64,000 nucleotides of DNA from Pseudidiomarina indica. GTDB lineage: Bacteria > Pseudomonadota > Gammaproteobacteria > Enterobacterales > Alteromonadaceae. The position numbers were made by a program, and so were the translations under genes. The notes under the pieces are model-generated. The model worked only from the letters and a program-made list of their open reading frames with translations. It did not search any database and was not told where the DNA came from. The DNA lies in NCBI GenBank assembly GCA_029279945.1, contig JAJUHK010000001.1, positions 62,001 to 126,000 of the forward strand, written 5' to 3'. This document shows positions 56,749 through 64,000 of this stretch, one piece after another; the first letter of the stretch is position 1; each line of letters opens with the position of its first letter.

Positions 56749-58124
56749 AACTAGCTGTAGTTGGCCATACGAATACCGGTAAAACATCACTACTGCGAAC
56801 CATCTTGCATGACTCTGACTTTGGTGAAGTGGCGTCACGACCAAGCACGACCCGCGACGTGATTCGTACCGATGTCGTGATTGAACGACAGATGTTACTG
56901 CAATTGTTTGATACTCCGGGGTTGGAAGCTGGTACAGATCTGTATGAACAACTGAATCGTACTGATGATGGCCATCGACATGATGGGCCGGCGCATATAC
57001 AAGCATTTCTTCAATCGCCAGAGGCTGCGACCGATTTTGACCAAGAAGCAAAAGTGCTGCGACAAATGTTGCAAGTCGATGCCGCTTTATATGTGGTGGA
57101 TGTTCGAGATCCAGTCTTGCCAAAATTTCAAGATGAACTAGCCGTGTTAACACGCTGTGGCAAACCTATCCTCCCAGTTCTTAATTTTGTAGCGCAGCAG
57201 CCTAACCACCGGTCGGCATGGCAGCAAGCTCTCAGTAATATTAATTTGCATGTGCAAATTGAGTTTGATGCGGTAACACCACCGATTCGTGGTGAGGTGA
57301 CACTGTGTGAGCGATTAGCCGCATTGCTACCAGCATTTCAACCACAACTCGAAGCCTTTGCCAATGCACGGGAGGAACAGCGATTACAGCGCTGGCGCAC
57401 AGCTCTGCATCAACTGGCTGAACTCCTGGTAGATGTAGCAGCATACCATTACTGTCTTCGGGGGCACGAACTTGAGGACGAACATCAACAGTTTATCCTG
57501 AAACAGCTACAAGCAAGTGTGAAACGACGCGAAGAACAGTGCGTGCAAGAGCTGTTAGCACTGTACGCATTTGAGCGTACAGCCGTTGAACTGCCGCAGC
57601 TACATGCTCAGACGGGTCAATGGCGTAACGATCTATTCGCGGCCCATACGTTTGCTGAATTTGGGATTAAAACAGGCTTGGGGGTAGGTAGCGGTGCCGC
57701 AGTTGGTGCTGGTGTTGATGTACTAGTTGGTGGTTTAAGCCTAGGTGCTGGCACTGCAATTGGTGCGGTAATTGGAGGGGTATGGCAAGGGTGGAATCAT
57801 TATGGCAGAAGATTGCTCGGCCACTTAAGAGGTGAACGTGAACTCATCGTTAATGATCAAGTGGTGCATGTTTTGTGCTTGCGTCAACTAGGGCTGATCG
57901 AGCGATTGGCGCAACGCGGGCACGGTGCACAATCCATTGTACAGGTGCAAGAAACGTCAAAACCACGCCAACAATGGCTTGAAAAGTTATTGAAAGTACT
58001 TAGCCCTGCGCGTAAACAGCGGCATTGGTCGAGTATGCACAACAATCAATTTGTCGATAGTAAAGAACGACAACAGTGTGTCGAACAGGTGCGGAAACAC
58101 TTAGAAGAAATTTGGTCGGCGTGA
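56736..58124 (+). CDS. DUF3482-family GTPase
   Basis: The 462-residue protein has an N-terminal GTPase domain: P-loop VVGHTNTGKTSLL (G1), PSTTRD (G2 region), LFDTPGLEAG (G3). A normal NKxD motif is not seen; the place reads LPVLNFVAQQ. Near residues 310-350 is a glycine-zipper-like hydrophobic hairpin (GLGVGSGAAVGAGVDVLVGG, then GAGTAIGAVIGGVWQGW) that could insert into a membrane. GGAGG precedes the ATG at 56736. The gene overlaps the DUF2868 gene by 13 bases and, at its 3' end, the tRNA-Pro gene by 12 bases. Function is unknown. Confidence 0.87.
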   Translation: MEPLKLAVVGHTNTGKTSLLRTILHDSDFGEVASRPSTTRDVIRTDVVIERQMLLQLFDTPGLEAGTDLYEQLNRTDDGHRHDGPAHIQAFLQSPEAATDFDQEAKVLRQMLQVDAALYVVDVRDPVLPKFQDELAVLTRCGKPILPVLNFVAQQPNHRSAWQQALSNINLHVQIEFDAVTPPIRGEVTLCERLAALLPAFQPQLEAFANAREEQRLQRWRTALHQLAELLVDVAAYHYCLRGHELEDEHQQFILKQLQASVKRREEQCVQELLALYAFERTAVELPQLHAQTGQWRNDLFAAHTFAEFGIKTGLGVGSGAAVGAGVDVLVGGLSLGAGTAIGAVIGGVWQGWNHYGRRLLGHLRGERELIVNDQVVHVLCLRQLGLIERLAQRGHGAQSIVQVQETSKPRQQWLEKLLKVLSPARKQRHWSSMHNNQFVDSKERQQCVEQVRKHLEEIWSA

Positions 58125-58189
58125 CTGGATTTGAACCAGCGACCCCTGACACCCCATGACAGTGCGCTACCAAGCTGCGCCACACGCCG
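58113..58189 (-). tRNA. tRNA-Pro (anticodon GGG)
   Basis: The complement folds as a standard 77-base tRNA: acceptor CGGCGTG/CACGCCG, D arm GCGCAGCTTGGTAGCGC, anticodon loop ATGGGGT with GGG at 34-36, T arm with GGTTCAAATCC and encoded CCA (58113-58115). The T-T mismatch in the anticodon stem is also found in E. coli tRNA-Pro. Its 3' 12 bases overlap the end of the convergent DUF3482 gene. Confidence 0.95.
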
Positions 58190-58253
58190 ACCGAGGTCGC
58201 TATATTACTGAATCTCACCAATTTGGCAAGGCCTAATCGGTGCGACTGCTGTT

Positions 58254-59873
58254 TTATTCATCAGTGTTGGTTGATTCACCGTCTTGACTAAAGCGTTTTA
58301 GTTTTCGAATACCATCTACCAGTACCGGTGTCGCTGGAGAAACTCCAGGTAATACGGTTAAGTCTGCATTGCTAAATGTTTCGATGGTGGCATCGGCATA
58401 AATCACTGAGGTGATTTCACGGTCGTACACCACTAAATCGTTGCCGTAGCTCGTCATTAATGGTAACCGTCGTGGCTTGTTAGTTAAATCAACGCCGATT
58501 GAATAGGCCTTCGCATCATCAACACAGTTTAGATAGTTGGCCAATACGGTTGGCATTACATCGGTCAACGATGCAATGTGGTGATTTTGAATTGGAATGC
58601 TGTCGCTGTAAACAAAGTTTACTCGCATCGATTGTTGCGCATAGGGTTGTTCACCAGCAGCCTGATGTGGGGTTAGACCAACAAGCATGATTTGCGTACC
58701 TTGTTCTATTTGATAGCGCAGTACGCGTTTTAATGCCGGCGTTAAACGCGTCGCTGCAGCAATACCAATATAGGCAGTCGGCTCAGCGAGTTGGAATGAA
58801 GTGAACTCTGCCACGGCCTTAGGCCACAATTCACTCGGTAACTGTCGATTTAGTGATACCTCAATTTGATAATCGCGCAAGGCATCAAAATAGACAGGCT
58901 GTTGCTGCGTGCGACTTATCGCCGGCTGATATAAATCAGGTAACGCATACAACAGCTCAAACAACGCACTGCTTAAGTTGCGGTGGCCTAGCATCGTGTT
59001 TTTAAACGCTTGCAAGTTACTAAATTCATTTTGAAGTTCTGCTACTGTTGCATCATCGAAACGCGCTAACCCAATGATCAACGTATTAGGTGCTTGCGAG
59101 ACTCGTGCACATTGAAGCTCGCGGGCTGGATACACTAAATTGACATCGGTGCCACGGCGAATCAGATTTTCAGTTGCTTCTTGGCGCTGTTCAACGAGTA
59201 AACCATGTTTACTCATCAGCGTTTTCGCTGTGGTTGGGTAGCTTAATGGGAACATATCGTCTTGCTTAGTAATCGGAGTGTAAAAGACAGCGTCTGCCCA
59301 AATATGCATGCTGTGACTACCTAAAAAGCACACCACAAATACCGCACTAAGACTAGGTCCCCAATAACGTGCCTGGAGACGATCCAGCCGTTTCCACGCA
59401 ATGTTTGCTAAACCTAATTCAAAGATTAGCAAAATGACGAAAACCAGTAGCAAGCCAATTAGAATGACAAAACTTGCCCCAGCGAATACCGTTTCGGCAT
59501 CCATTGCTAGCTGTGATAGAGAATAAGTATTTAAGTGATACCCGTATTGTCGATAAAACAATGCGTCAGCGACCAAGGCAATAAGCCCAAAGGACGCCAC
59601 CAGCGTACCTATACCACGCAACACCCGAGTGTAGGGTACGATTAAACAAAACGGGAATATTAGTAGGATAAAAACAATAAAAGGTAGAAACGCAAAGTGT
59701 CCTAACCAACTCATGATTAGATAAAGAACACCGAGTGCTGAGCCAGGGGATTCGGTAGCTTCGATGTACAGTGTGCCTATGGCCAGCACCAGCAGAATAT
59801 TAAAGAAGGTGAACCAATGGCCCCAGCTGATCAATCGCGCAATTTTGTCGCGGCGTTGTTTTCGTTGTTTCAT
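58254..59873 (-). CDS. yejM: YejM (PbgA/LapC), regulator of LPS synthesis with degenerate sulfatase domain
   Basis: The 539-residue inner-membrane protein has the DUF3413 start (DKIARLISWGHWFTFFNILL), five transmembrane helices to about residue 190, then a periplasmic sulfatase-like domain. In E. coli YejM senses periplasmic lipopolysaccharide and restrains LapB. Here the domain is shorter (whole protein 539 versus 586 in E. coli), and the nucleophile and metal region reads NTLIIGLARFDDATVAEL and HRNLSSALFELLYALPDLY, lacking the usual DALR...T cluster, so it is probably non-catalytic. yejL, normally next to it, is not found. Confidence 0.88.
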   Translation of the reverse strand: MKQRKQRRDKIARLISWGHWFTFFNILLVLAIGTLYIEATESPGSALGVLYLIMSWLGHFAFLPFIVFILLIFPFCLIVPYTRVLRGIGTLVASFGLIALVADALFYRQYGYHLNTYSLSQLAMDAETVFAGASFVILIGLLLVFVILLIFELGLANIAWKRLDRLQARYWGPSLSAVFVVCFLGSHSMHIWADAVFYTPITKQDDMFPLSYPTTAKTLMSKHGLLVEQRQEATENLIRRGTDVNLVYPARELQCARVSQAPNTLIIGLARFDDATVAELQNEFSNLQAFKNTMLGHRNLSSALFELLYALPDLYQPAISRTQQQPVYFDALRDYQIEVSLNRQLPSELWPKAVAEFTSFQLAEPTAYIGIAAATRLTPALKRVLRYQIEQGTQIMLVGLTPHQAAGEQPYAQQSMRVNFVYSDSIPIQNHHIASLTDVMPTVLANYLNCVDDAKAYSIGVDLTNKPRRLPLMTSYGNDLVVYDREITSVIYADATIETFSNADLTVLPGVSPATPVLVDGIRKLKRFSQDGESTNTDE

Positions 59874-60068
59874 GGATGAGGCGTACCTTTTTCCTTGTTT
59901 TTCTTTCGATTGTAGCAGGAGTTTTCAAATTTGTTCAGCGATTTACTGTAACTGAGCCAACAGTCTTAGTTATACCGTATTTTTTCGGAAACAGCACGGT
60001 ATTGAGTGACATCGTGGTAAACTACAGCTCATCGTATCACAGGGAATTTAAGAGGACACCGAGTTACC

Positions 60069-61112
60069 ATGCAAGCCGATGTGAAACATAGCATTATCCA
60101 TCAGTTTTATACGAACGACGGACATATTGGTCTGCGCTTGGCACCAAGCACGCTTGCCGTCGATGATGACGTCCACTTGCTATTATCAGAACTTACGGAC
60201 GTTTATCATGCCAAGCCAAGCAAAGGTTATGCACGATTCATTGATGCCGAGCGTGATGATACTGATAGCGAACAACTCAGTGAGTTTCCTACACTGCTTG
60301 ACGCATGGAGAAAGGGCGACGAAGAATTCGTGAAATTTTCGCAGCGTACCGCTCATATTCTTCATCAACAGCTGCAGCACTACGGATTTTTGGAGAGTGG
60401 CTTTTTATTAATAGCGAGTTTTATGGAGCGTGGGCATGACCACTTGGTGGTTGCATTTTTACCAAATAAAGAAGGTGTTTCAATCGCCCCAGACTTGTCT
60501 GTCGATCGATCCACTCAGTTGGATATCAATCGTGTGTATTTAGCTGCTACGGTTAACCTGACTGAATGGCATGAAGAGCCCGAGTCAACAAGCTACATTT
60601 CATTTTTGAAGGGGCGAGTAGGGCGTAAAATTTCTGATTTCTTCTTAGACTTCTTAGGCTGTACCGAAGGCCGTAATGTTAAACAACAAAGCCAACAGTT
60701 GGTTGAATCGGTGCAACAATATGTTCAAGAACACAATCTAGCCCCAGAACAGGCCCAAGCTGTTCGACAATCGGTTTATGAGATTTGTGATCAATCTTGG
60801 AAAAATGATGAGCCAGTTCGCGTTGTTGATTTATCTAAGCAACTATCGCAGGCGGTAGATACAACGCAAAGTTTTGCTGATTTTACAGCCAAGCTGGAGC
60901 AACCACTGCCAGAAGAGCTGCGTACCGATCGTAGTACAGTTCGTAAACTCGTAAAGTTTCAAGGGCAAGGTGGCGGCATTAGCATTGGATTTGATCAACA
61001 ACTGCTTGGCGATCGTGTCGAGTATAACCCTGCGACCGATACCTTAACGATTCATGGTACACCACCGAATCTTCGCGACCAGCTACGACGCTACTTTGGC
61101 ATTGACAGTTAA
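60069..61112 (+). CDS. yejK: Nucleoid-associated protein YejK (NdpA)
   Basis: The 347-residue protein matches the NdpA/37-kDa nucleoid-associated family (IIHQF, LSELTDVYHAKPSKGYARF, LVVAFLPNKEGVSI, ISFLKGRVGRKISDFFLDFLGC). It binds the nucleoid; its role is poorly known. It is divergent from yejM, as in E. coli. An intrinsic hairpin follows nine bases after the stop. Confidence 0.93.
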   Translation: MQADVKHSIIHQFYTNDGHIGLRLAPSTLAVDDDVHLLLSELTDVYHAKPSKGYARFIDAERDDTDSEQLSEFPTLLDAWRKGDEEFVKFSQRTAHILHQQLQHYGFLESGFLLIASFMERGHDHLVVAFLPNKEGVSIAPDLSVDRSTQLDINRVYLAATVNLTEWHEEPESTSYISFLKGRVGRKISDFFLDFLGCTEGRNVKQQSQQLVESVQQYVQEHNLAPEQAQAVRQSVYEICDQSWKNDEPVRVVDLSKQLSQAVDTTQSFADFTAKLEQPLPEELRTDRSTVRKLVKFQGQGGGISIGFDQQLLGDRVEYNPATDTLTIHGTPPNLRDQLRRYFGIDS

Positions 61113-61120
61113 TAAACAAA

Positions 61121-61146
61121 AAAACGCCGACGTAAGTCGGCGTTTT
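61121..61146. terminator. Bidirectional terminator between yejK and cspD
   Basis: An 11-bp perfect stem AAAACGCCGAC (61121-61131) / GTCGGCGTTTT (61136-61146) with loop GTAA has T-runs on both strands. The longer run serves the minus strand, where it ends cspD. Confidence 0.9.
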
Positions 61147-61164
61147 GCAATATACGTAATCGTA

Positions 61165-61380
61165 TTATTTATCGTTTTGGATTGGGATAATGTTGGTTGC
61201 GTGAAGTCCCTTGGGACCTTCTTCGAGTTCAAACTCAACACTTTGCCCGGCTTTCAACGTTCGATAACCCTCCATCTCTATGGTTGAATAGTGAGCAAAA
61301 ATATCACCTTCGCGATCTTTTGCCTCAATAAAACCAAAGCCTTTCGAGTTATTAAACCATTTTACCTTACCGGTAGCCAT
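61165..61380 (-). CDS. cspD: Cold-shock-domain protein CspD
   Basis: The 71-residue cold-shock protein has RNP motifs KGFGFIEAKD and DIFAHYSTI. Its place divergent from clpS-clpA marks it as CspD, which in E. coli is made in stationary phase and inhibits replication. AAGGAAG lies eight bases before the ATG. Confidence 0.92.
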   Translation of the reverse strand: MATGKVKWFNNSKGFGFIEAKDREGDIFAHYSTIEMEGYRTLKAGQSVEFELEEGPKGLHATNIIPIQNDK

Positions 61381-61645
61381 ACTTCTGCTTCCTTATAGGT
61401 TGTTCTGTAAACACACATATTATTTTTGTTAGAATGATGACTAACAAAGTACCATTTCGGCATGTCACTTGAAACGCTACATTGTTAACACCATGTTTTA
61501 CTCTAGGTAAGTTATTTTTATAGTCAAGTACTTTTTGACCGAAATGTAGACAATAGTTGTTTTTCTGTAAGTAAAGTTGGTTAGGAACGCACAAAAACTA
61601 ACGCTTGTTGGAAATTTCAGGCTATATATTAATTGTAGGTTGTTG

Positions 61646-61960
61646 ATGACGATGGCTGACAATCGTAGACAAGGGCAGGTGCAACTGCTTGATAAAACAA
61701 AGTTGCAGCCACCCTCGATGTATAAAGTAATTCTTATTAATGATGACTATACGCCGATGGACTTTGTTGTCGAAGTACTGATGCGCTTTTTTCGGATGGA
61801 TCATGAACGGGCTACCGAAACCATGCTAATAGTACATTACAAAGGTAGTGCAGTATGTGGTGTATACTCATATGAGATTGCTGAGACAAAAGTTGTTCAA
61901 GTGAACCAATACGCACGCGCCCATCAGCATCCGTTATTGTGTTCAATGGAACGGGCTTGA
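61646..61960 (+). CDS. clpS: ClpS, adaptor of ClpAP
   Basis: The 104-residue adaptor delivers N-end-rule substrates to ClpAP. Seen are [24 protein letters not shown] and [20 protein letters not shown], the N-degron pocket region. The ATG at 61646 is six bases after AGG; ATG 61652 is also possible. An upstream in-frame extension is not part of the family. clpA follows 39 bases downstream. Confidence 0.94.
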   Translation: MTMADNRRQGQVQLLDKTKLQPPSMYKVILINDDYTPMDFVVEVLMRFFRMDHERATETMLIVHYKGSAVCGVYSYEIAETKVVQVNQYARAHQHPLLCSMERA

Positions 61961-61999
61961 AATGAGCAAATCGCACAAGGGTCGCAAAAGGAGTAGCTC

Positions 62000-64000
62000 A
62001 TGTTAAACAAAGCGCTAGAAAATACTTTGAACGACGCATTTCGGATTGCGCGTGAATATCGTCATGAGTTAATGACCGTTGAACACCTCTTACTGGCATT
62101 ATTAGATAATCCTGAGGCGTCGCAAGCGCTGCGTGCCTGTGGGCTTAACTTCGCAAATTTGAAGGGGGAGTTGGAGGAGTACATCGAATGTAGCACTCCC
62201 CAGCTCGATATCAATAATTCTGATGCGGAAACTCAACCTACGTTGGGTTTCCAACGCGTGTTACAGCGCGCGGTATTTCATGTGCAGTCGTCTGGTAATA
62301 CCGAAGTAACCGGGGCAAATGTTTTAGTCGCCATCTTTGGTGAGCAAGAATCCCATGCGGTTTATTTGTTAAATAAACACGATGTTACTCGTTTAGATGT
62401 GGTGCATTATTTATCCCACGGCCTGTCAAAAATTGATGATGAAGCGCAACCAGACGAATCAGTCGACGAAGAAACCTTAGAAGAACAGCAATCGAGTGAG
62501 CGGCAAAGCTACTTAAGACGGTTTTGTACGAACCTAAATGAACGAGCACGGATGGGGCGGATCGACCCGTTGATTGGTCGTGACGCTGAGGTGGAACGTT
62601 GTATTCAGATCCTTTGTCGGCGGCGAAAAAATAACCCATTGCTGGTGGGTGAAGCTGGAGTGGGTAAAACAGCGATTGCTGAAGGGCTAGCTCATCGAAT
62701 CGTTCATGGGCAAGTACCAGAGGTGATGACTACCGCAGTGATCTATTCATTAGATATGGGAGGCTTGTTAGCTGGTACTAAGTATCGTGGTGATTTTGAA
62801 AAACGTTTCAAACAGCTGTTGAAAGAATTTACTGAACATCCCGATGCCATATTATTTATTGATGAAATTCATACGATTATTGGGGCTGGCGCTGCCAGTG
62901 GCGGTGTGCTCGATGCCTCCAATTTGCTTAAACCTCTGCTTAGCAGCGGTGAATTGAAATGTATCGGCTCAACCACATACGCTGAATTCAAGAATATTTT
63001 TGAGAAAGATCGTGCATTGGTACGTCGTTTCCAGAAAGTCGATATCACTGAGCCCTCAGTCGAAGATACCACTCGTATCTTAATGGGTTTAAAAGAGCAT
63101 TACGAAGAACATCACGGTATTCGGTATACGCAGCCTGCAATTCGAGCTGCTGCGGAACTGTCAGCACGTTACATTAATGAAAGACATTTACCAGACAAAG
63201 CGATCGATGTACTCGATGAAGCAGGGGCTAGCCAGCGCTTATTACCGGCGTCGAAACGAAAGAAAACGATCGGAGTTCAAGATATTGAATCTATTATTGC
63301 GAAGATCGCCCGGATCCCTGAACAATCGGTATCACGTAGCGATCAGCACATTCTCAAAAATCTTGATCGCAACTTGAAACTGGTCGTGTTTGGTCAGGAT
63401 CATGCCATTGAACAACTCACCGCTGCTATTCGTTTATCACGCTCAGGCTTGGGGCACGAGAATAAACCTATAGGCTCGTTCCTGTTTGCAGGCCCAACCG
63501 GTGTTGGGAAAACGGAAGTGACAAAACAGCTCGCCAAAGTGATGGGAATCGACTTTATCCGGTTTGATATGTCTGAGTATATGGAGCGTCATGCGGTGAG
63601 CCGCTTAATCGGGGCTCCGCCAGGGTATGTAGGCTTTGAACAAGGCGGATTACTGACCGACGCTATCATTAAATCGCCTCATTGTGTCTTGTTGCTTGAT
63701 GAGATTGAAAAAGCTCACAGCGATATTTACAACGTGTTATTACAGGTCATGGACCACGGCAGTTTGACTGATAACAACGGGCGTAAAGCTGATTTTCGCA
63801 ACGTTATTGTCGTCATGACCACCAATGCAGGGGTACAGGAAACTGTTCGACAGTCGATCGGTTTTCAACAACAAGATAATGCACCCGATGCGATGGTGGA
63901 AATTAATAAAACGTTTTCCCCGGAATTTCGTAATCGACTTGATGCCATTGTCTGGTTCAATCATTTGGATAAAACTGTGATTGAACGTGTGGTTGATAAA
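62000..64000 (+). CDS. clpA: ClpA, ATPase subunit of ClpAP protease (partial)
   Basis: The gene starts at ATG 62000, seven bases after AAAAGGAG, and runs off the window end after 667 of about 760 residues. The N-domain begins MLNKALENTLNDAFRIAREYRHE. The first ATPase domain has Walker A GEAGVGKTA and ILFIDEIHTIIG; the second has GPTGVGKTE and LLLDEIEKAH. ClpA unfolds proteins into ClpP. It is complete up to the edge, with no frameshift. Confidence 0.96.
   Translation, partial: MLNKALENTLNDAFRIAREYRHELMTVEHLLLALLDNPEASQALRACGLNFANLKGELEEYIECSTPQLDINNSDAETQPTLGFQRVLQRAVFHVQSSGNTEVTGANVLVAIFGEQESHAVYLLNKHDVTRLDVVHYLSHGLSKIDDEAQPDESVDEETLEEQQSSERQSYLRRFCTNLNERARMGRIDPLIGRDAEVERCIQILCRRRKNNPLLVGEAGVGKTAIAEGLAHRIVHGQVPEVMTTAVIYSLDMGGLLAGTKYRGDFEKRFKQLLKEFTEHPDAILFIDEIHTIIGAGAASGGVLDASNLLKPLLSSGELKCIGSTTYAEFKNIFEKDRALVRRFQKVDITEPSVEDTTRILMGLKEHYEEHHGIRYTQPAIRAAAELSARYINERHLPDKAIDVLDEAGASQRLLPASKRKKTIGVQDIESIIAKIARIPEQSVSRSDQHILKNLDRNLKLVVFGQDHAIEQLTAAIRLSRSGLGHENKPIGSFLFAGPTGVGKTEVTKQLAKVMGIDFIRFDMSEYMERHAVSRLIGAPPGYVGFEQGGLLTDAIIKSPHCVLLLDEIEKAHSDIYNVLLQVMDHGSLTDNNGRKADFRNVIVVMTTNAGVQETVRQSIGFQQQDNAPDAMVEINKTFSPEFRNRLDAIVWFNHLDKTVIERVVDK

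Overview
The window looks like the chromosome of a marine gammaproteobacterium of the Alteromonadales, most plausibly Idiomarinaceae (Idiomarina/Pseudidiomarina). The evidence is gammaproteobacterial gene order (nrdA-nrdB-yfaE-grxA; mupP/gph-ubiG next to gyrA-serC-hisC-aroA-cmk-rpsA-ihfB-lapA-lapB-pyrF; metG divergent from apbC; cspD divergent from clpS-clpA; yejM next to yejK) and a large set of exported peptidases. The genus is an inference; no rRNA is present. Host genes are tightly packed, and no gap without a gene exceeds 300 bases.

Positions 1 to about 9.8 kb are the right-hand end of a tailed-phage prophage: the end of one upstream gene, a tail-tip NlpC/P60-like peptidase, a 1853-residue tail-tip/host-specificity protein with collagen-like repeats, and then a complete diversity-generating retroelement (DGR). 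The DGR has the canonical order: target gene ending in a variable repeat (VR, 7457-7572), accessory protein Avd, template repeat (TR, 8049-8164), and DGR-type reverse transcriptase. VR and TR align without gaps over 116 bases and differ at 16 positions. All 16 are adenines in the TR. A 7-bp hairpin with a GAGA loop lies 24 bases past the target stop codon. This is the standout system: a phage receptor-binding tip that appears to be retargeted by adenine mutagenesis. A small phage-type gene and an 11-bp inverted repeat close the region.

From 9.99 to 20 kb, host genes resume: a periplasmic asparaginase/isoaspartyl peptidase, a CBS-domain protein, the RNA helicase hrpA, and on the minus strand the class Ia ribonucleotide reductase operon nrdA-nrdB-yfaE-grxA, with two NrdR-like boxes 42 bp apart upstream. 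Next come a Gph/MupP-type phosphatase and ubiG (minus).

From 21.2 to 32.9 kb a plus-strand run covers gyrA, serC, hisC, aroA, cmk, rpsA (with a three-hairpin leader), ihfB, lapA-lapB, pyrF and a ComEA-like protein. From 33 to 46.1 kb are a rhombosortase-like protease, gamma-glutamyltransferase, msrB, a HIT hydrolase, metG, apbC, dcd, an M14 carboxypeptidase, a YvcK-like protein, a DUF192 protein and an M28 lipoprotein peptidase.

From 46.1 to 58.2 kb are small membrane proteins, an AcrAB-type RND pump with a palindromic operator but no adjacent regulator, an MDR oxidoreductase, an ABC exporter, the DUF2868/DUF3482 pair and tRNA-Pro(GGG). From 58.2 kb to the end are yejM (LPS-control protein with a degenerate sulfatase domain), yejK, cspD, clpS and clpA, which runs off the window.
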